Part shown: piece by piece, positions 33,948 to 42,285 of the stretch
Position numbering within the stretch: position 1 is the stretch's first letter
How the letters are laid out: each line of letters begins with the position of its first letter
DNA from: Methylobacter sp.
GTDB taxonomy: Bacteria; Pseudomonadota; Gammaproteobacteria; Methylococcales; Methylomonadaceae
DNA length: 42,292 nucleotides
Assembly: GCA_030679035.1 (NCBI GenBank)
Contig: JAUXTH010000210.1
Span: 1 to 42,292, forward strand
Direction of reading: 5' to 3'
The notes under the pieces: model-generated
Seen by the model: only the letters and a program-made list of their open reading frames with translations
Databases searched by the model: none
Told to the model about the DNA's origin: nothing
Program-made: the position numbers and the translations under genes

Positions 33948-35810
33948 ATGAATACACTAGATAACTACCCACTGCTCAAAGACATCAACACCCCTGCCGA
34001 TCTGCGCAAGCTGTCGAGAAACCAGCTTAAACCATTGGCAAAAGAACTTCGCGAGTATTTAACCCATACCGTGAGCATTTCCGGTGGCCACTTTTCTGCC
34101 GGCTTGGGTACGGTTGAGTTGACGGTGGCCCTGCATTACGTGTTCGACACGCCATCCGATCAGCTGGTTTGGGATGTCGGTCATCAGGCTTATCCGCACA
34201 AGATCCTGACCGGACGCAGAGACCGGATGACCACCATTCGCACTAAAGACGGCGTATCGGCATTCCCCAATCGGGCGGAGAGCGAATACGATGCGTTCGG
34301 CGTCGGCCATTCCAGCACCTCGATCAGCGCGGCCTTAGGCATGGCGATTGCCTCGGAATTAAAAGGCGAAGACAAGAAAATGGTCGCAATTATCGGCGAC
34401 GGCAGCATCACCGGCGGCATGGCGTTTGAAGCGATGAATCATGCGGGCGCTCTGGACGCCAATCTGCTGGTGATCCTGAACGATAACGATATGTCGATCT
34501 CGCCGCCGGTCGGCGCGATGAACAATTACCTGACCAAAATTTTGTCCAGCAAATTTTATTCTTCAATGCGCGAAGGCAGTAAAAAGGCCTTAAGCAGTAT
34601 GCCCAGCGTATGGGAACTGGCGCGGCGCACTGAAGAACATATGAAAGGCATGGTAGTGCCGGGCACTTTGTTTGAGGAGCTGGGTTTTAATTATATCGGC
34701 CCGATTGACGGACATGACGTGGACATGCTGGTGTCCACGCTGGAAAACCTGAAGGACATTTCCGGGCCGCGCTTTTTACATATCGTCACCCAAAAAGGCA
34801 AGGGATACGCGCCTGCCGAGAAAGATCCGTTGGCCTATCATGGCGTACCGGCTTTCGATCCCAGCAAAGATTGCCTGCCCAAATCCGCGCCCTCCCCGCA
34901 CCCGACTTACACCGAAGTGTTTGGCGAATGGCTCTGCGATATGGCTGCACAAGACGAGCGATTACTGGGCATTACTCCGGCTATGCGTGAAGGTTCCGGG
35001 CTGGTCAAATTTTCCGAGTGTTATCCGAAACGTTATTTCGATGTCGCGATAGCCGAGCAACACGCAGTAACGCTGGCCGCAGGACAGGCTTGCCAAGGTG
35101 CCAAACCCGTGGTGGCGATTTATTCGACGTTCCTGCAACGAGCTTACGACCAGATGATTCACGATGTCGCGATTCAGAATCTGGATGTATTGTTTGCGCT
35201 GGATCGCGCCGGTTTAGTCGGCCCCGACGGCCCGACCCATGCCGGTAGTTTTGATTACAGCTACATGCGCTGCATTCCCAATATGCTGGTAATGGCGCCT
35301 GCCGATGAAAACGAATGTCGGCAAATGCTCTATACCGGATTTATGCATGAAGGCCCGGCGTCCGTTCGCTATCCGCGCGGCAAAGGCCCCGGCGTTGCCG
35401 TCAACAAAACCATGACCGCATTGCCGATAGGTAAAGCCGAAATTCGTCATCAAGGCAACCGCATTGCGATGCTGGCTTGGGGCAGTATGGTAACCCCGAC
35501 ACTGGAAGCGGGCAAACAACTGGGAGCCACCGTCGTCAACATGCGTTTTGTCAAACCTATCGATACCGAACTGATACTTGAGTTAGCCAAGAGCCACGAT
35601 GTGTTGATTACCGTCGAAGAAAACGTACTCGCCGGTGGCGCAGGCAGCGCAGTCAATGACTTCCTTCAAGCCCAACAAATTCTGATGCCGGTACTGAATA
35701 TCGGCCTGCCGGACAGTTTTGTCGAACAAGGTACCCGAGAGGAATTACTGGCGTTGTGCAGTCTGGATGTACAGGGGATTTTTGCTCAAGCTGAAAAATT
35801 CTGCGCGTAG
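33948..35810 (+). CDS. dxs: 1-deoxy-D-xylulose-5-phosphate synthase
   Basis: This full-length enzyme of 620 residues condenses pyruvate and glyceraldehyde 3-phosphate with thiamine diphosphate, the first step of the MEP isoprenoid pathway. The N-terminal part shows [23 protein letters not shown] and the cofactor site [18 protein letters not shown]. The middle shows the glutamate loop [14 protein letters not shown], and the C-terminal transketolase domain has [15 protein letters not shown]. It is the last gene of the hopanoid operon, one base after copD, so precursor supply is co-regulated with hopanoid synthesis. Confidence 0.97.
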   Translation: MNTLDNYPLLKDINTPADLRKLSRNQLKPLAKELREYLTHTVSISGGHFSAGLGTVELTVALHYVFDTPSDQLVWDVGHQAYPHKILTGRRDRMTTIRTKDGVSAFPNRAESEYDAFGVGHSSTSISAALGMAIASELKGEDKKMVAIIGDGSITGGMAFEAMNHAGALDANLLVILNDNDMSISPPVGAMNNYLTKILSSKFYSSMREGSKKALSSMPSVWELARRTEEHMKGMVVPGTLFEELGFNYIGPIDGHDVDMLVSTLENLKDISGPRFLHIVTQKGKGYAPAEKDPLAYHGVPAFDPSKDCLPKSAPSPHPTYTEVFGEWLCDMAAQDERLLGITPAMREGSGLVKFSECYPKRYFDVAIAEQHAVTLAAGQACQGAKPVVAIYSTFLQRAYDQMIHDVAIQNLDVLFALDRAGLVGPDGPTHAGSFDYSYMRCIPNMLVMAPADENECRQMLYTGFMHEGPASVRYPRGKGPGVAVNKTMTALPIGKAEIRHQGNRIAMLAWGSMVTPTLEAGKQLGATVVNMRFVKPIDTELILELAKSHDVLITVEENVLAGGAGSAVNDFLQAQQILMPVLNIGLPDSFVEQGTREELLALCSLDVQGIFAQAEKFCA

Positions 35811-36379
35811 ACAAATTTTTGCCAGAAGGTCACGATCGAATCTTCATGGACAGATATTTGCTCCTCGGTAAGTGTTTCTACATTACTCTAGTACACGCCA
35901 TCTATGGCGCTATGCAATACCTACATTGCCTACACGGATGTAGGTAAGGGACGTTGAGCACGACTGCATGGATGCAGGAGGTAGAGCAACGCAGAAGCCG
36001 TTGCCGAGGAGCGGAAGCTTTCCCCACACCCATGCGGGGAATGTAGAAGCAATTGCCAAGAAAAAACCTGTAAGTCGCGCATGCCATTCATGCCCGACAT
36101 CCCCATGTTTCAATGAGATGGATGTGAATTCAGGTTTCCCACAGCCGCTCAATCACCGAATGCAAAATGCCTAGCAACGAAAAGCAGTTGCCTATCCAAC
36201 CCACGCTATCCCTCCGCTAACATTTTGCTAAGGATCGGAGATCCAATGCAGATGTGAACGATTAGTGAACGGTGAAGAAATTAAGTTCGCGGCCCTACAG
36301 GCAGTTAGTCTTTTAGTGTCATGTACGTTCTTTAGTGACTGTCAACAAAATAGAAACAATCTATTGCTTTGCGCGTGCA
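35811..36379. other. Gene-free region with a cluster of compact palindromes
   Basis: No gene is supported in these 570 bp. At least five tight stem-loops occur: CGCCA/TGGCG (35896-35909), CCTACAT/ATGTAGG (35920-35944), CTGCAT/ATGCAG (35964-35977), GCATG/CATGC (36079-36093) and GGATC/GATCC (36232-36244). The region from 35890 to 36130 is irregularly repetitive, with recurring CATG and GGATG words. It may be a mosaic of palindromic repeats behind the dxs terminus. Confidence 0.5.
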
Positions 36380-36408
36380 TTGCAAGCATATAGCCACATA
36401 CGTATAAT
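36380..36408 (+). promoter_or_regulatory. Sigma-70 promoter of an orphan transcript
   Basis: TTGCAA (36380-36385; four of six consensus bases) is followed after exactly 17 bp by a perfect TATAAT (36403-36408). Initiation is expected near 36415. It points into gene-free DNA that ends at an intrinsic terminator at 36648-36672. Confidence 0.7.
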
Positions 36409-36414
36409 CCTTAC

Positions 36415-36672
36415 CATCAACTAGCAAAATCCACGCCATAACTGATTTTATAGAGCATTCTGATCGAGCTGGCGTTTATCATTGGAATATAGGGACTTAT
36501 TCTACAACCATTATTTGCAAGCGTTGCTATTTTAGCAAGCCTGCCATGAGATCACGACTTAATAGCTGATCTCCACAAGTTTCATATACCTCCTCGTAGT
36601 GTGAAAGTTCAGAACTATCCAGTATCTGTACACCTTTCCTCCCTTTGCCTCCGGCACTGGGAGGTTTTTTTT
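36415..36672 (+). ncRNA. Candidate small RNA of about 255 nt with three CCUCC motifs
   Basis: Between a good promoter (36380-36408) and a strong intrinsic terminator lies a segment with no credible reading frame but several hairpins: GAATA/TATTC (about 36486-36503), TTGCTA/TAGCAA (about 36524-36538) and GAGATCA/TGATCTC (36548-36573). The single-stranded part then carries CCTCCTC (36589-36595) and CCTCC (36638-36642), with a third CCTCC in the terminator stem. CCUCC is complementary to ribosome binding sites and is the active motif of some known small RNAs. It does not match tmRNA, RNase P RNA, SRP RNA or 6S RNA as I know them. The exact ends are inferred. Confidence 0.6.
36648..36672 (+). terminator. 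Intrinsic terminator of the candidate small RNA
   Basis: CCTCC (36648-36652) pairs with GGAGG (36660-36664) around a seven-base loop and is followed by eight T (36665-36672). CCTCCC at 36638-36643 can pair alternatively with GGGAGG (36659-36664). The gene on the other side (36705, minus strand) ends 33 bp away. Confidence 0.8.
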
Positions 36673-36704
36673 GCCTACAAGGATAGCAAAAAAAGCCTTG
36701 CCTG

Positions 36705-37241
36705 TTATTCTCGGCGATCCGGCAATCCAGCCAGCCAATCCTGAATTTTCCCAGCCGCCTGCTGCGCTAAATCCGTAAAGCCGTTTATTGCGCCAGCGGC
36801 ATCGGGCGTTTTAGTGGTCTGTTGCAGATTAAATTCCTGCGCATCGATCTTCTTATTGCCAGAATACGCTTCCACGGAAAAACGCAGCATTACACGAGCC
36901 CGGTCAGACGCATCGAACTGTTGCTCAAAATCCTGTAACCGAACAATCAGTGCATAATCCATAGCCTTGCCGCCGGCAGCCAGTAACTGCTCAAGCAATT
37001 CAGGCGGAGATGCAATCCAGCGATCCAAGCCGTAGAACCTGACTTGGGATGGTGAGGCAAAAAGCAAGCGATAGCGAATACGATTGTCCCAAAGCCAAGT
37101 CGGTGCATTGACGGTAATCGATGCCCTGCCCTGAGTCGCCGCTGACGCAGGCAAGCCGAAATCATGCACTGCGGGTTGTTTGAGCGGAACGCTGCAACCC
37201 GCACTAATAAATGTCAACCATCCGATTAATAAGTATCTCAT
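36705..37241 (-). CDS. ABC-transport auxiliary lipoprotein (PqiC-like)
   Basis: This 178-residue protein has a lipoprotein signal (lipobox ISAGC, Cys16) and the fold of the PqiC/ABC-type auxiliary lipoprotein family: ITVNAPTWLWDNRIRYRLLF, SQVRFYGLDRWIASPPELLEQLL, and a C-terminal LAQQAAGKIQDWLAGL helix. Such proteins sit on the periplasmic side with Mce-domain transporters and may link to the outer membrane. Its ATG overlaps the end of the MlaD-like gene by four bases. It is the last gene of the MlaE-F-D operon. Confidence 0.85.
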   Translation of the reverse strand: MRYLLIGWLTFISAGCSVPLKQPAVHDFGLPASAATQGRASITVNAPTWLWDNRIRYRLLFASPSQVRFYGLDRWIASPPELLEQLLAAGGKAMDYALIVRLQDFEQQFDASDRARVMLRFSVEAYSGNKKIDAQEFNLQQTTKTPDAAGAINGFTDLAQQAAGKIQDWLAGLPDRRE

Positions 37242-38152
37242 TGTTGCTCCTTATAGTCCGGCTCACCGGGCCCTGAATCTCGTTGGCTAGGCCCCAGCAA
37301 CAATTCCTGCGGATTATTTTCCAACATCGTGGCGACTCTTTTTACCTGTTGCGTCGTCGACTGCAACTCAGTCAGCAACTTGTTAAGTTTCGGCAACGTC
37401 GATTGCGCCAACGCATCGCCGCTGTTCTTTCCGCTATCAACTAGGCCGCCCGCTTTCACGCTAAGATTTTGCACTGCTTTAGTTAAGCCTTGTAAGTCAT
37501 TAGTCAACGCATCAATGTTATTCAAGGTTTTTCGTGCGTCCTTAGTCAGTGTCGGGACACCGGCTAGAGCCTTATCGACGCTCTTTTGTAACTCGGAAAG
37601 TTTGTCGGTCAATGTTTTCATGTTGCTTAGAATGCCGCCGATATTCTTTTCGTTTTCATCGTTTAATAATGAACTGAGCCGCTGCATTAAATGATCGGCT
37701 TTATGCAAAAGCTCTTCCCCTGAATCCATCAGTTTGTCGGTCAACGACGGCACCAAAGGAATACGGGACACGGGATCATCCCCCGGCGGCAAAGCCTCGC
37801 TAATAGTACCGGAATCTTGCAACTGAATCTGGGTTAAGCCGGTCACGCCTTTTAAGCGTAAAGTCGCGTAAACCCCTTTGTTCAGCACGATATTCTTATC
37901 GACTTCTATCGGGACAAGAATAGTGCCGGAATCCAAGGGGTCGAACTGAACATTAACCACTTTCCCCACCGCTATGCCCCGGTAAAAGACAGTAGATTCA
38001 GGATTTAGTCCCGACACCGATTCCCTGGTTGAAATAACGTAGGCATTGCGTTCCTCATCCATACTGCCGATCCAGAAAATAATCGCCGACGACGCCGTCA
38101 CCAAAGCAACCAAAAACAGCCCGGTAATCAGTGCATGATTGTCTCTACCCAT
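37238..38152 (-). CDS. MlaD-like Mce-domain substrate-binding protein
   Basis: The frame is open to 38206, but ATG 38152 is the natural start: AGGAG lies seven bases upstream and the protein then begins MGRDNHALITGLFLVALV with its anchor helix (304 residues). The Mce domain follows (VSGLNPESTVFYRGIAVGKV, then ATLRLKGVTGLTQIQLQDSG). The second half is a long helical region (about 160-290) of the sort that forms the central tunnel in MlaD and related rings; it is longer than in E. coli MlaD. It overlaps the mlaF-like gene by eight bases. The upstream 47-bp repeat lies directly before its ribosome binding site. Confidence 0.9.
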   Translation of the reverse strand: MGRDNHALITGLFLVALVTASSAIIFWIGSMDEERNAYVISTRESVSGLNPESTVFYRGIAVGKVVNVQFDPLDSGTILVPIEVDKNIVLNKGVYATLRLKGVTGLTQIQLQDSGTISEALPPGDDPVSRIPLVPSLTDKLMDSGEELLHKADHLMQRLSSLLNDENEKNIGGILSNMKTLTDKLSELQKSVDKALAGVPTLTKDARKTLNNIDALTNDLQGLTKAVQNLSVKAGGLVDSGKNSGDALAQSTLPKLNKLLTELQSTTQQVKRVATMLENNPQELLLGPSQRDSGPGEPDYKEQQ

Positions 38153-38996
38153 GAGCAGTCTCCTGATCCGCGCCCGCTCCCGGCGGGCTTGCAGCATACA
38201 CACCATCCCTGGCGATATACTGAAATACCCGTTCAGCGCGTTTATTGTGAAAGAATTTCTCTACAAAAGGATGCTTGCAGTTTAAAACATCAGCCAGCGT
38301 TCCGAAAGCAACCAATTGATTATCCGCCAGCACAGCAACCTTGGTACACAGATCCCTTAATATATCCAAATCATGGGTCACCATGACGACCGTAAAATGC
38401 AGATCCTTATGCAGCTCGGATAACAGACTGACAAAATCCTCGCTGGAAATAGGATCAAGCCCCGAGGTCGGCTCATCAAGCAACAACAGCCCAGGTTCCA
38501 GCACCATGGTGCGTGCCAGCGCCGCCCGCTTGATCATGCCGCCCGATAAATCGGCAGGCTTTAACCAGGCGTCGCCGGCAGCCAACCCGACCATTGCCAG
38601 CTTCATAAACACGATGCGCGCAATCAATTCCTCATCCTTAAAACCCAGCTCCCGCAGTGGAAAGGCAATATTTTCAAAAACGTTCAAGACGCTGAATAAC
38701 GCGCCTTTCTGAAACAGCACGCCGCAATTGTAGCGTAGCCGCTGACCGTGATTGGACGCGCTATTTTTCAAAGACTGCCCCATCACGAACACCTCGCCCT
38801 GAGTGGGGGTTTGCAAACCGACGAGTTCGCGCAGTAAAGTGGTCTTGCCGCAACCGGATGCGCCCACCAAGCCCAAAATCTCGCCCTGTTCCAGGCAAAG
38901 ATTAATATCCTTATGAACAACCTTGTCTGCACCCGTATGAGGATCGGTAAAGCTGGTCCAGACATGCTCCAGCTGAATTGCGTAGGAATCGCTCAT
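38145..38996 (-). CDS. MlaF-like ABC transporter ATPase with repeat-derived C-terminus
   Basis: This 283-residue ATPase energises lipid transport by the MlaE-type permease. Walker A is GASGCGKTT, the signature is LSGGM, Walker B is LLLLDEPTSGLD and the switch His is in VMVTHDL. The normal C-terminal part ends near FVEKFFHNKRAERVFQ. The last about 20 residues (IARDGVYAASPPGAG and a short tail) are encoded by a copy of the 47-bp repeat and look foreign. It overlaps both neighbours (four bases with the permease, eight with mlaD), so the operon is translationally coupled. Confidence 0.92.
   Translation of the reverse strand: MSDSYAIQLEHVWTSFTDPHTGADKVVHKDINLCLEQGEILGLVGASGCGKTTLLRELVGLQTPTQGEVFVMGQSLKNSASNHGQRLRYNCGVLFQKGALFSVLNVFENIAFPLRELGFKDEELIARIVFMKLAMVGLAAGDAWLKPADLSGGMIKRAALARTMVLEPGLLLLDEPTSGLDPISSEDFVSLLSELHKDLHFTVVMVTHDLDILRDLCTKVAVLADNQLVAFGTLADVLNCKHPFVEKFFHNKRAERVFQYIARDGVYAASPPGAGADQETAHG
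38172..38218 (-). repeat. 47-bp coding-region repeat, copy B (3' end of mlaF-like gene)
   Basis: Read on the minus strand this copy matches 33816-33862 at 43 of 47 positions. It encodes the terminal IARDGVYAASPPGAG of the ATPase and ends some 20 bp before the MlaD start codon. Confidence 0.85.
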
Positions 38997-40132
38997 GGCA
39001 TCCCCACATGCATAAACAGGATGGCGAATACCGCATCGACCATAATCACCACGGTAATAGCCGCCACCACGGAATTAGTGGTCTCACTACCCAGGCTTTC
39101 AGTATTCGGCTTGATCCGAAAACCGAAGTGGCAGGCAATCAGCGCAATCATCAAGCCGAATACCGCGCTTTTCAGCAAGCCGATAAACAGGTTAACCAGC
39201 GGCACCGCATCCGGCAATCTAAGGAAGAATTGCTGGTAGCTGATGTCCAACGTTGTTTGTGCCGAAAACATCCCGCCTATCAACGCCATCGAACTGGTCC
39301 ACACGCCTATCAGCGGCAGGATGATGGTCAATGCCGTCACCTTGGGCAGAATCAGGCGCAAGGAATGGGATATACCCATCGCCGACAGCGCATCGAGTTC
39401 CTCGGTGACCCGCATGATGCCGATTTGCGCGGTTATTGCCGAGCCGGAACGACCGGCAACCAAAATAGCCGCCAGCAATGGCCCTAACTCGCGAATGACG
39501 CTCAAGCCCAGAATATCGATGATATAAATCTCCGCCCCGAAAATCTTCAATTGCAGCGCAGACAAATAGCTGAGCACGATGCCGATCAAAAAACCCACCA
39601 GCGCGGTAATGCCCAAGGCCCGAACCCCGGATTCATAAATCGTGATGGAAATTTCCGACCAGGGAATTTCGCCCGGATGCAGCAACAGATAGCCGATATC
39701 CAAAAACAGTTGGCCCAACAAAGTCACAAATTCCAACAACTGGCCCCAAAAGTTGGCAAACGTTTGATAGACGTATTGAATGAGCAGGCTTGAACTGTAT
39801 CTGGCCGGTTCGGATTCAGGAATTGCCTGGGCTTGCCATCGCTCGAACAAGCGCTGATGCTCAGGTCGTAGTTGCAACGCAACCGGCAGCTTTCTCCCCC
39901 ATGCTTTCCAGAGGAACAAGGCGCTGGCGCTGTCGAGCACGTTAATCGAGTTCAGATCCCATTGCATGTTTTTATTGGCTGCGTGGGAACTGATTTTTTG
40001 ACGCAGCTCGGGCGCTATGATCAGGTTGCGGAGATTCCAACTGCCTGATAATTTGACGCACTGTTGTCCATCATTCTGTTCAACGACTGCCAGTGTAGGC
40101 GGTATATCCTGATTAATTGCAGTGTCGTTCAT
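38993..40132 (-). CDS. MlaE-like permease with N-terminal STAS domain
   Basis: This 379-residue protein fuses an N-terminal STAS-like domain (about residues 1-110, with LSGSWNLRNL and WDLNSINVLDSASALFLW), which is a separate MlaB protein in E. coli, to an MlaE permease with five to six membrane helices. The permease signature is seen in ELGPLLAAILVAGRSGSAITAQIGIMRVTEELDALSAMGI. It forms the membrane part of the lipid ABC transporter with the next two genes. It follows the DUF455 gene by 39 bp on the same strand, so they may share a transcript. Confidence 0.93.
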   Translation of the reverse strand: MNDTAINQDIPPTLAVVEQNDGQQCVKLSGSWNLRNLIIAPELRQKISSHAANKNMQWDLNSINVLDSASALFLWKAWGRKLPVALQLRPEHQRLFERWQAQAIPESEPARYSSSLLIQYVYQTFANFWGQLLEFVTLLGQLFLDIGYLLLHPGEIPWSEISITIYESGVRALGITALVGFLIGIVLSYLSALQLKIFGAEIYIIDILGLSVIRELGPLLAAILVAGRSGSAITAQIGIMRVTEELDALSAMGISHSLRLILPKVTALTIILPLIGVWTSSMALIGGMFSAQTTLDISYQQFFLRLPDAVPLVNLFIGLLKSAVFGLMIALIACHFGFRIKPNTESLGSETTNSVVAAITVVIMVDAVFAILFMHVGMP

Positions 40133-40171
40133 AGGAATAATTATATTGTCCGAACCAGAAAATTGGCGCTA

Positions 40172-40966
40172 TTAACATTCCAGCCAATCGATCTCGGCAT
40201 CCGAAAAGCCGGCAGTCTTGCGCAGTTCCCTGTTAAACGGGCCTTTGGGTTTACCACCCACATAGTATAGCTCGATTAACTCCCTGTATTTGGTTTCAGC
40301 TTCAAAACCCTGTTGCTGACAAACGTACTTAAACCAGTAAGAACCCAGCTCCACATGGCCTACTTCGTCAGTCAAAATGCGCGTTAAAATTGCCACACTT
40401 GCATCATCACCCAGTATGCTGAATTTTTCAATGAGCGCGGGCGTCACATCCAGCCCCCGCGCTTCCATGCAGCGAGGAACCATTGCCAACCGGCCCAATA
40501 AATCATCGGCCGTGTCTTTGGCATGATCCCATAAACCGCTGTGCGCCGGTAAATCGCCGTAATCGAGCTGCATAGCCTGCAAATGCGTCCTGATTAATGC
40601 AAAGTGCTGCGCCTCCTCATCGGCAACCCGCAGCCAATCCAGGTAGAATTGTTCGGGCATGCCGCGAAAACGATACAAAATATCCCAGGCCAAATAAATG
40701 GCGACGAATTCAACATGGGCGATAGCATGAAAAAAGGCTGCGACACCGGCCGTCGTAGTCAGCTTTCGCCGTGGCATCTGACGCGGCGCCAATAACTCAG
40801 GCCTTTCGGGGAACGTCACCTGCTCTATCGGTAATACAAGCCGCTCGGAGGCAATAGTTAATTCTCCTGCGATGTAGGCTTGCCATGCCTGATGCGTCAG
40901 CGTCAATTTTTCATCGACATTTGTTAGCTGAAAAAACGCCTCGGCAAATTCAAATAAATTTTTCAT
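40172..40966 (-). CDS. DUF455 family ferritin-like protein
   Basis: This 264-residue protein matches DUF455 in its ferritin-like helical core. Conserved acidic and His residues that could bind two metal ions appear in FFHAIAHVEFVAIYLAWD, VADEEAQHFALI and ILTDEVGHVELG. These motifs have the ExxH spacing of di-iron proteins. The biochemical role is not established. It has an unusual start region with two Phe-rich stretches but good coverage to the usual C-terminus (KPKGPFNRELR). It lies upstream of the Mla-like operon and may be co-transcribed. Confidence 0.9.
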   Translation of the reverse strand: MKNLFEFAEAFFQLTNVDEKLTLTHQAWQAYIAGELTIASERLVLPIEQVTFPERPELLAPRQMPRRKLTTTAGVAAFFHAIAHVEFVAIYLAWDILYRFRGMPEQFYLDWLRVADEEAQHFALIRTHLQAMQLDYGDLPAHSGLWDHAKDTADDLLGRLAMVPRCMEARGLDVTPALIEKFSILGDDASVAILTRILTDEVGHVELGSYWFKYVCQQQGFEAETKYRELIELYYVGGKPKGPFNRELRKTAGFSDAEIDWLEC

Positions 40967-41347
40967 TATTGAAAGGCTATGATTAAAAGTTTAAATTTCA
41001 CGTTGCTGTATCTTTATTCGACACACCGCTACACCGCTCGGATTGGCGTGTAGTAGAGCAGCAACGGTGTTCATTTACTGACCATATTGAAAATAGCCAT
41101 TTCGTCCTTTTGTAATATAACTTTCATTTGCCTCTGTTACCATTGAAATAATGCAGACCTTTCTTGGATAGTCTTTTTCCTGTGCAGCGAATGCTGTTCC
41201 CAGCCCCCACAGCCTTCAGGACGGATTACCCATGAACATGCAAAAACAACTCAATTTCTTTGGCGAGCCACTAGAATCCAAGAAAAGCAGTTAAGTGGTC
41301 ATCGACAAAGCTCCTCGTCCTTGCAATACAATGTTAACAGTTTGATT
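40967..41347. other. Intergenic region with a hairpin and a very short frame
   Basis: No full gene is seen in these 380 bp. A hairpin CTACAC/GTGTAG lies at 41029-41053. A 20-residue frame (41232-41294, MNMQKQLNFF at its start) has no clear family and may be the N-terminal remnant of a lost gene. Both the DUF455 operon (minus) and the phosphatase (plus) must be initiated here, but no promoter stands out. Confidence 0.45.
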
Positions 41348-42139
41348 ATGGATAATAACGTCTATCGAACCATCTGGATTTCCGATTTGCACCTGGGTTC
41401 CACCCAATGCCAAGCCGATGTTTTGCTCGATTTCCTAAAGCACAACGAGAGTGAAAAGCTTTACTTGGTGGGCGATGTCATCGATTTTTGGTCGCTTTCC
41501 AAGAAAATGTATTGGCCCAGAGATCATAATACAGTGATTCAAAAAGTCCTGCGTAAGGCAAGACATGGCACCCAGGTCATCTATATACCCGGCAACCATG
41601 ACGAAAACATCCGGCAATACGACGATTATGTCTTTGGCGACATCGTTGTCAAAAATTCCGACGTGCATGCCACATCGACAGGGAAGCAATTTCTGGTTGT
41701 CCATGGCGACGAATATGACACCATTGCCAAATGCCACAAGTGGCTTGCCAAGCTAGGCAGCGATGGATATGACTTTCTAATTCAGATCAATCGTTTGCTA
41801 CGAATGATCAGGCTTTGGTTTGGCGTACAATCAAGCTTCTCCCTTGCGGCCTTCGTCAAGTTCAAAGTCAAGAATGTGGTTCAGTTTATTTCCGATTATG
41901 AAGAGAGCATCGTCAACACGCTTAGAGATCAGGGCCTGGATGGTGTTATTTGCGGACATATACACCATGCTGAAATGAAGGAGATAGACGGATTTTTATA
42001 TATCAATACAGGGGATTTTGTGGAAAGTTGCACCGCCATAGTGGAGCACTCTAATGGAACTTTGGAACTCATAAAATGGCACAAAACCAAGTCGGCCATT
42101 GCCCATAATAAGCTCATGGAAGTCAAGATTCACAGATAG
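41348..42139 (+). CDS. LpxH-like UDP-2,3-diacylglucosamine diphosphatase family protein
   Basis: I choose ATG 41348 (263 residues) over the TTG at 41321 because it begins right before the first motif strand. The calcineurin-like metal motifs are complete: ISDLHLG, GDVIDFW, GNHDEN, VVHGDEYD and CGHIHH. This group of metallophosphatases includes enzymes that hydrolyse UDP-2,3-diacylglucosamine in lipid A synthesis, but this subfamily differs from E. coli LpxH in length and details, so the substrate is only probable. Its stop lies six bases before the right arm of the terminal inverted repeat. Confidence 0.88.
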   Translation: MDNNVYRTIWISDLHLGSTQCQADVLLDFLKHNESEKLYLVGDVIDFWSLSKKMYWPRDHNTVIQKVLRKARHGTQVIYIPGNHDENIRQYDDYVFGDIVVKNSDVHATSTGKQFLVVHGDEYDTIAKCHKWLAKLGSDGYDFLIQINRLLRMIRLWFGVQSSFSLAAFVKFKVKNVVQFISDYEESIVNTLRDQGLDGVICGHIHHAEMKEIDGFLYINTGDFVESCTAIVEHSNGTLELIKWHKTKSAIAHNKLMEVKIHR

Positions 42140-42145
42140 ATGAAC

Positions 42146-42285
42146 CAGGGCAATCGCGCTTAAATAAGCTTGGATTTTATAATCACTGGCTGATCAATTG
42201 CCTATAAATGTGGTTATTTTAAATTTCAGGTTATTGGAGCCGCGACTTTAGTCGCGCCAGTAGTTATATTTCCTTCACAACTGGC
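42146..42285 (-). repeat. Right arm of 140-bp terminal inverted repeat
   Basis: This is the reverse complement of 1-140 with one mismatch, so both hairpins described for the left arm are present. It begins six bases after the phosphatase stop codon, where it could also act as a terminator. Only seven bases of the window follow it. Confidence 0.9.

Noticed and set aside
35886-36244. CRISPR-like array
   Set aside because: The palindromes differ in sequence and spacing, and no cas gene is present.
36415-36672. tmRNA, 6S, SRP or RNase P RNA
   Set aside because: The hallmark sequences of these RNAs that I can recall are absent, including a CCA end or a GAGGAAAGUC-type motif.
37238-38206. Longer MlaD start at 38206
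   Set aside because: The extra 18 residues are the 47-bp repeat read in another frame; ATG 38152 has its own ribosome binding site.
1-42285. Composite transposon bounded by the terminal inverted repeats
   Set aside because: No transposase or integrase is inside and the content is mostly housekeeping and lipid genes, so a 42-kb mobile element is unlikely.
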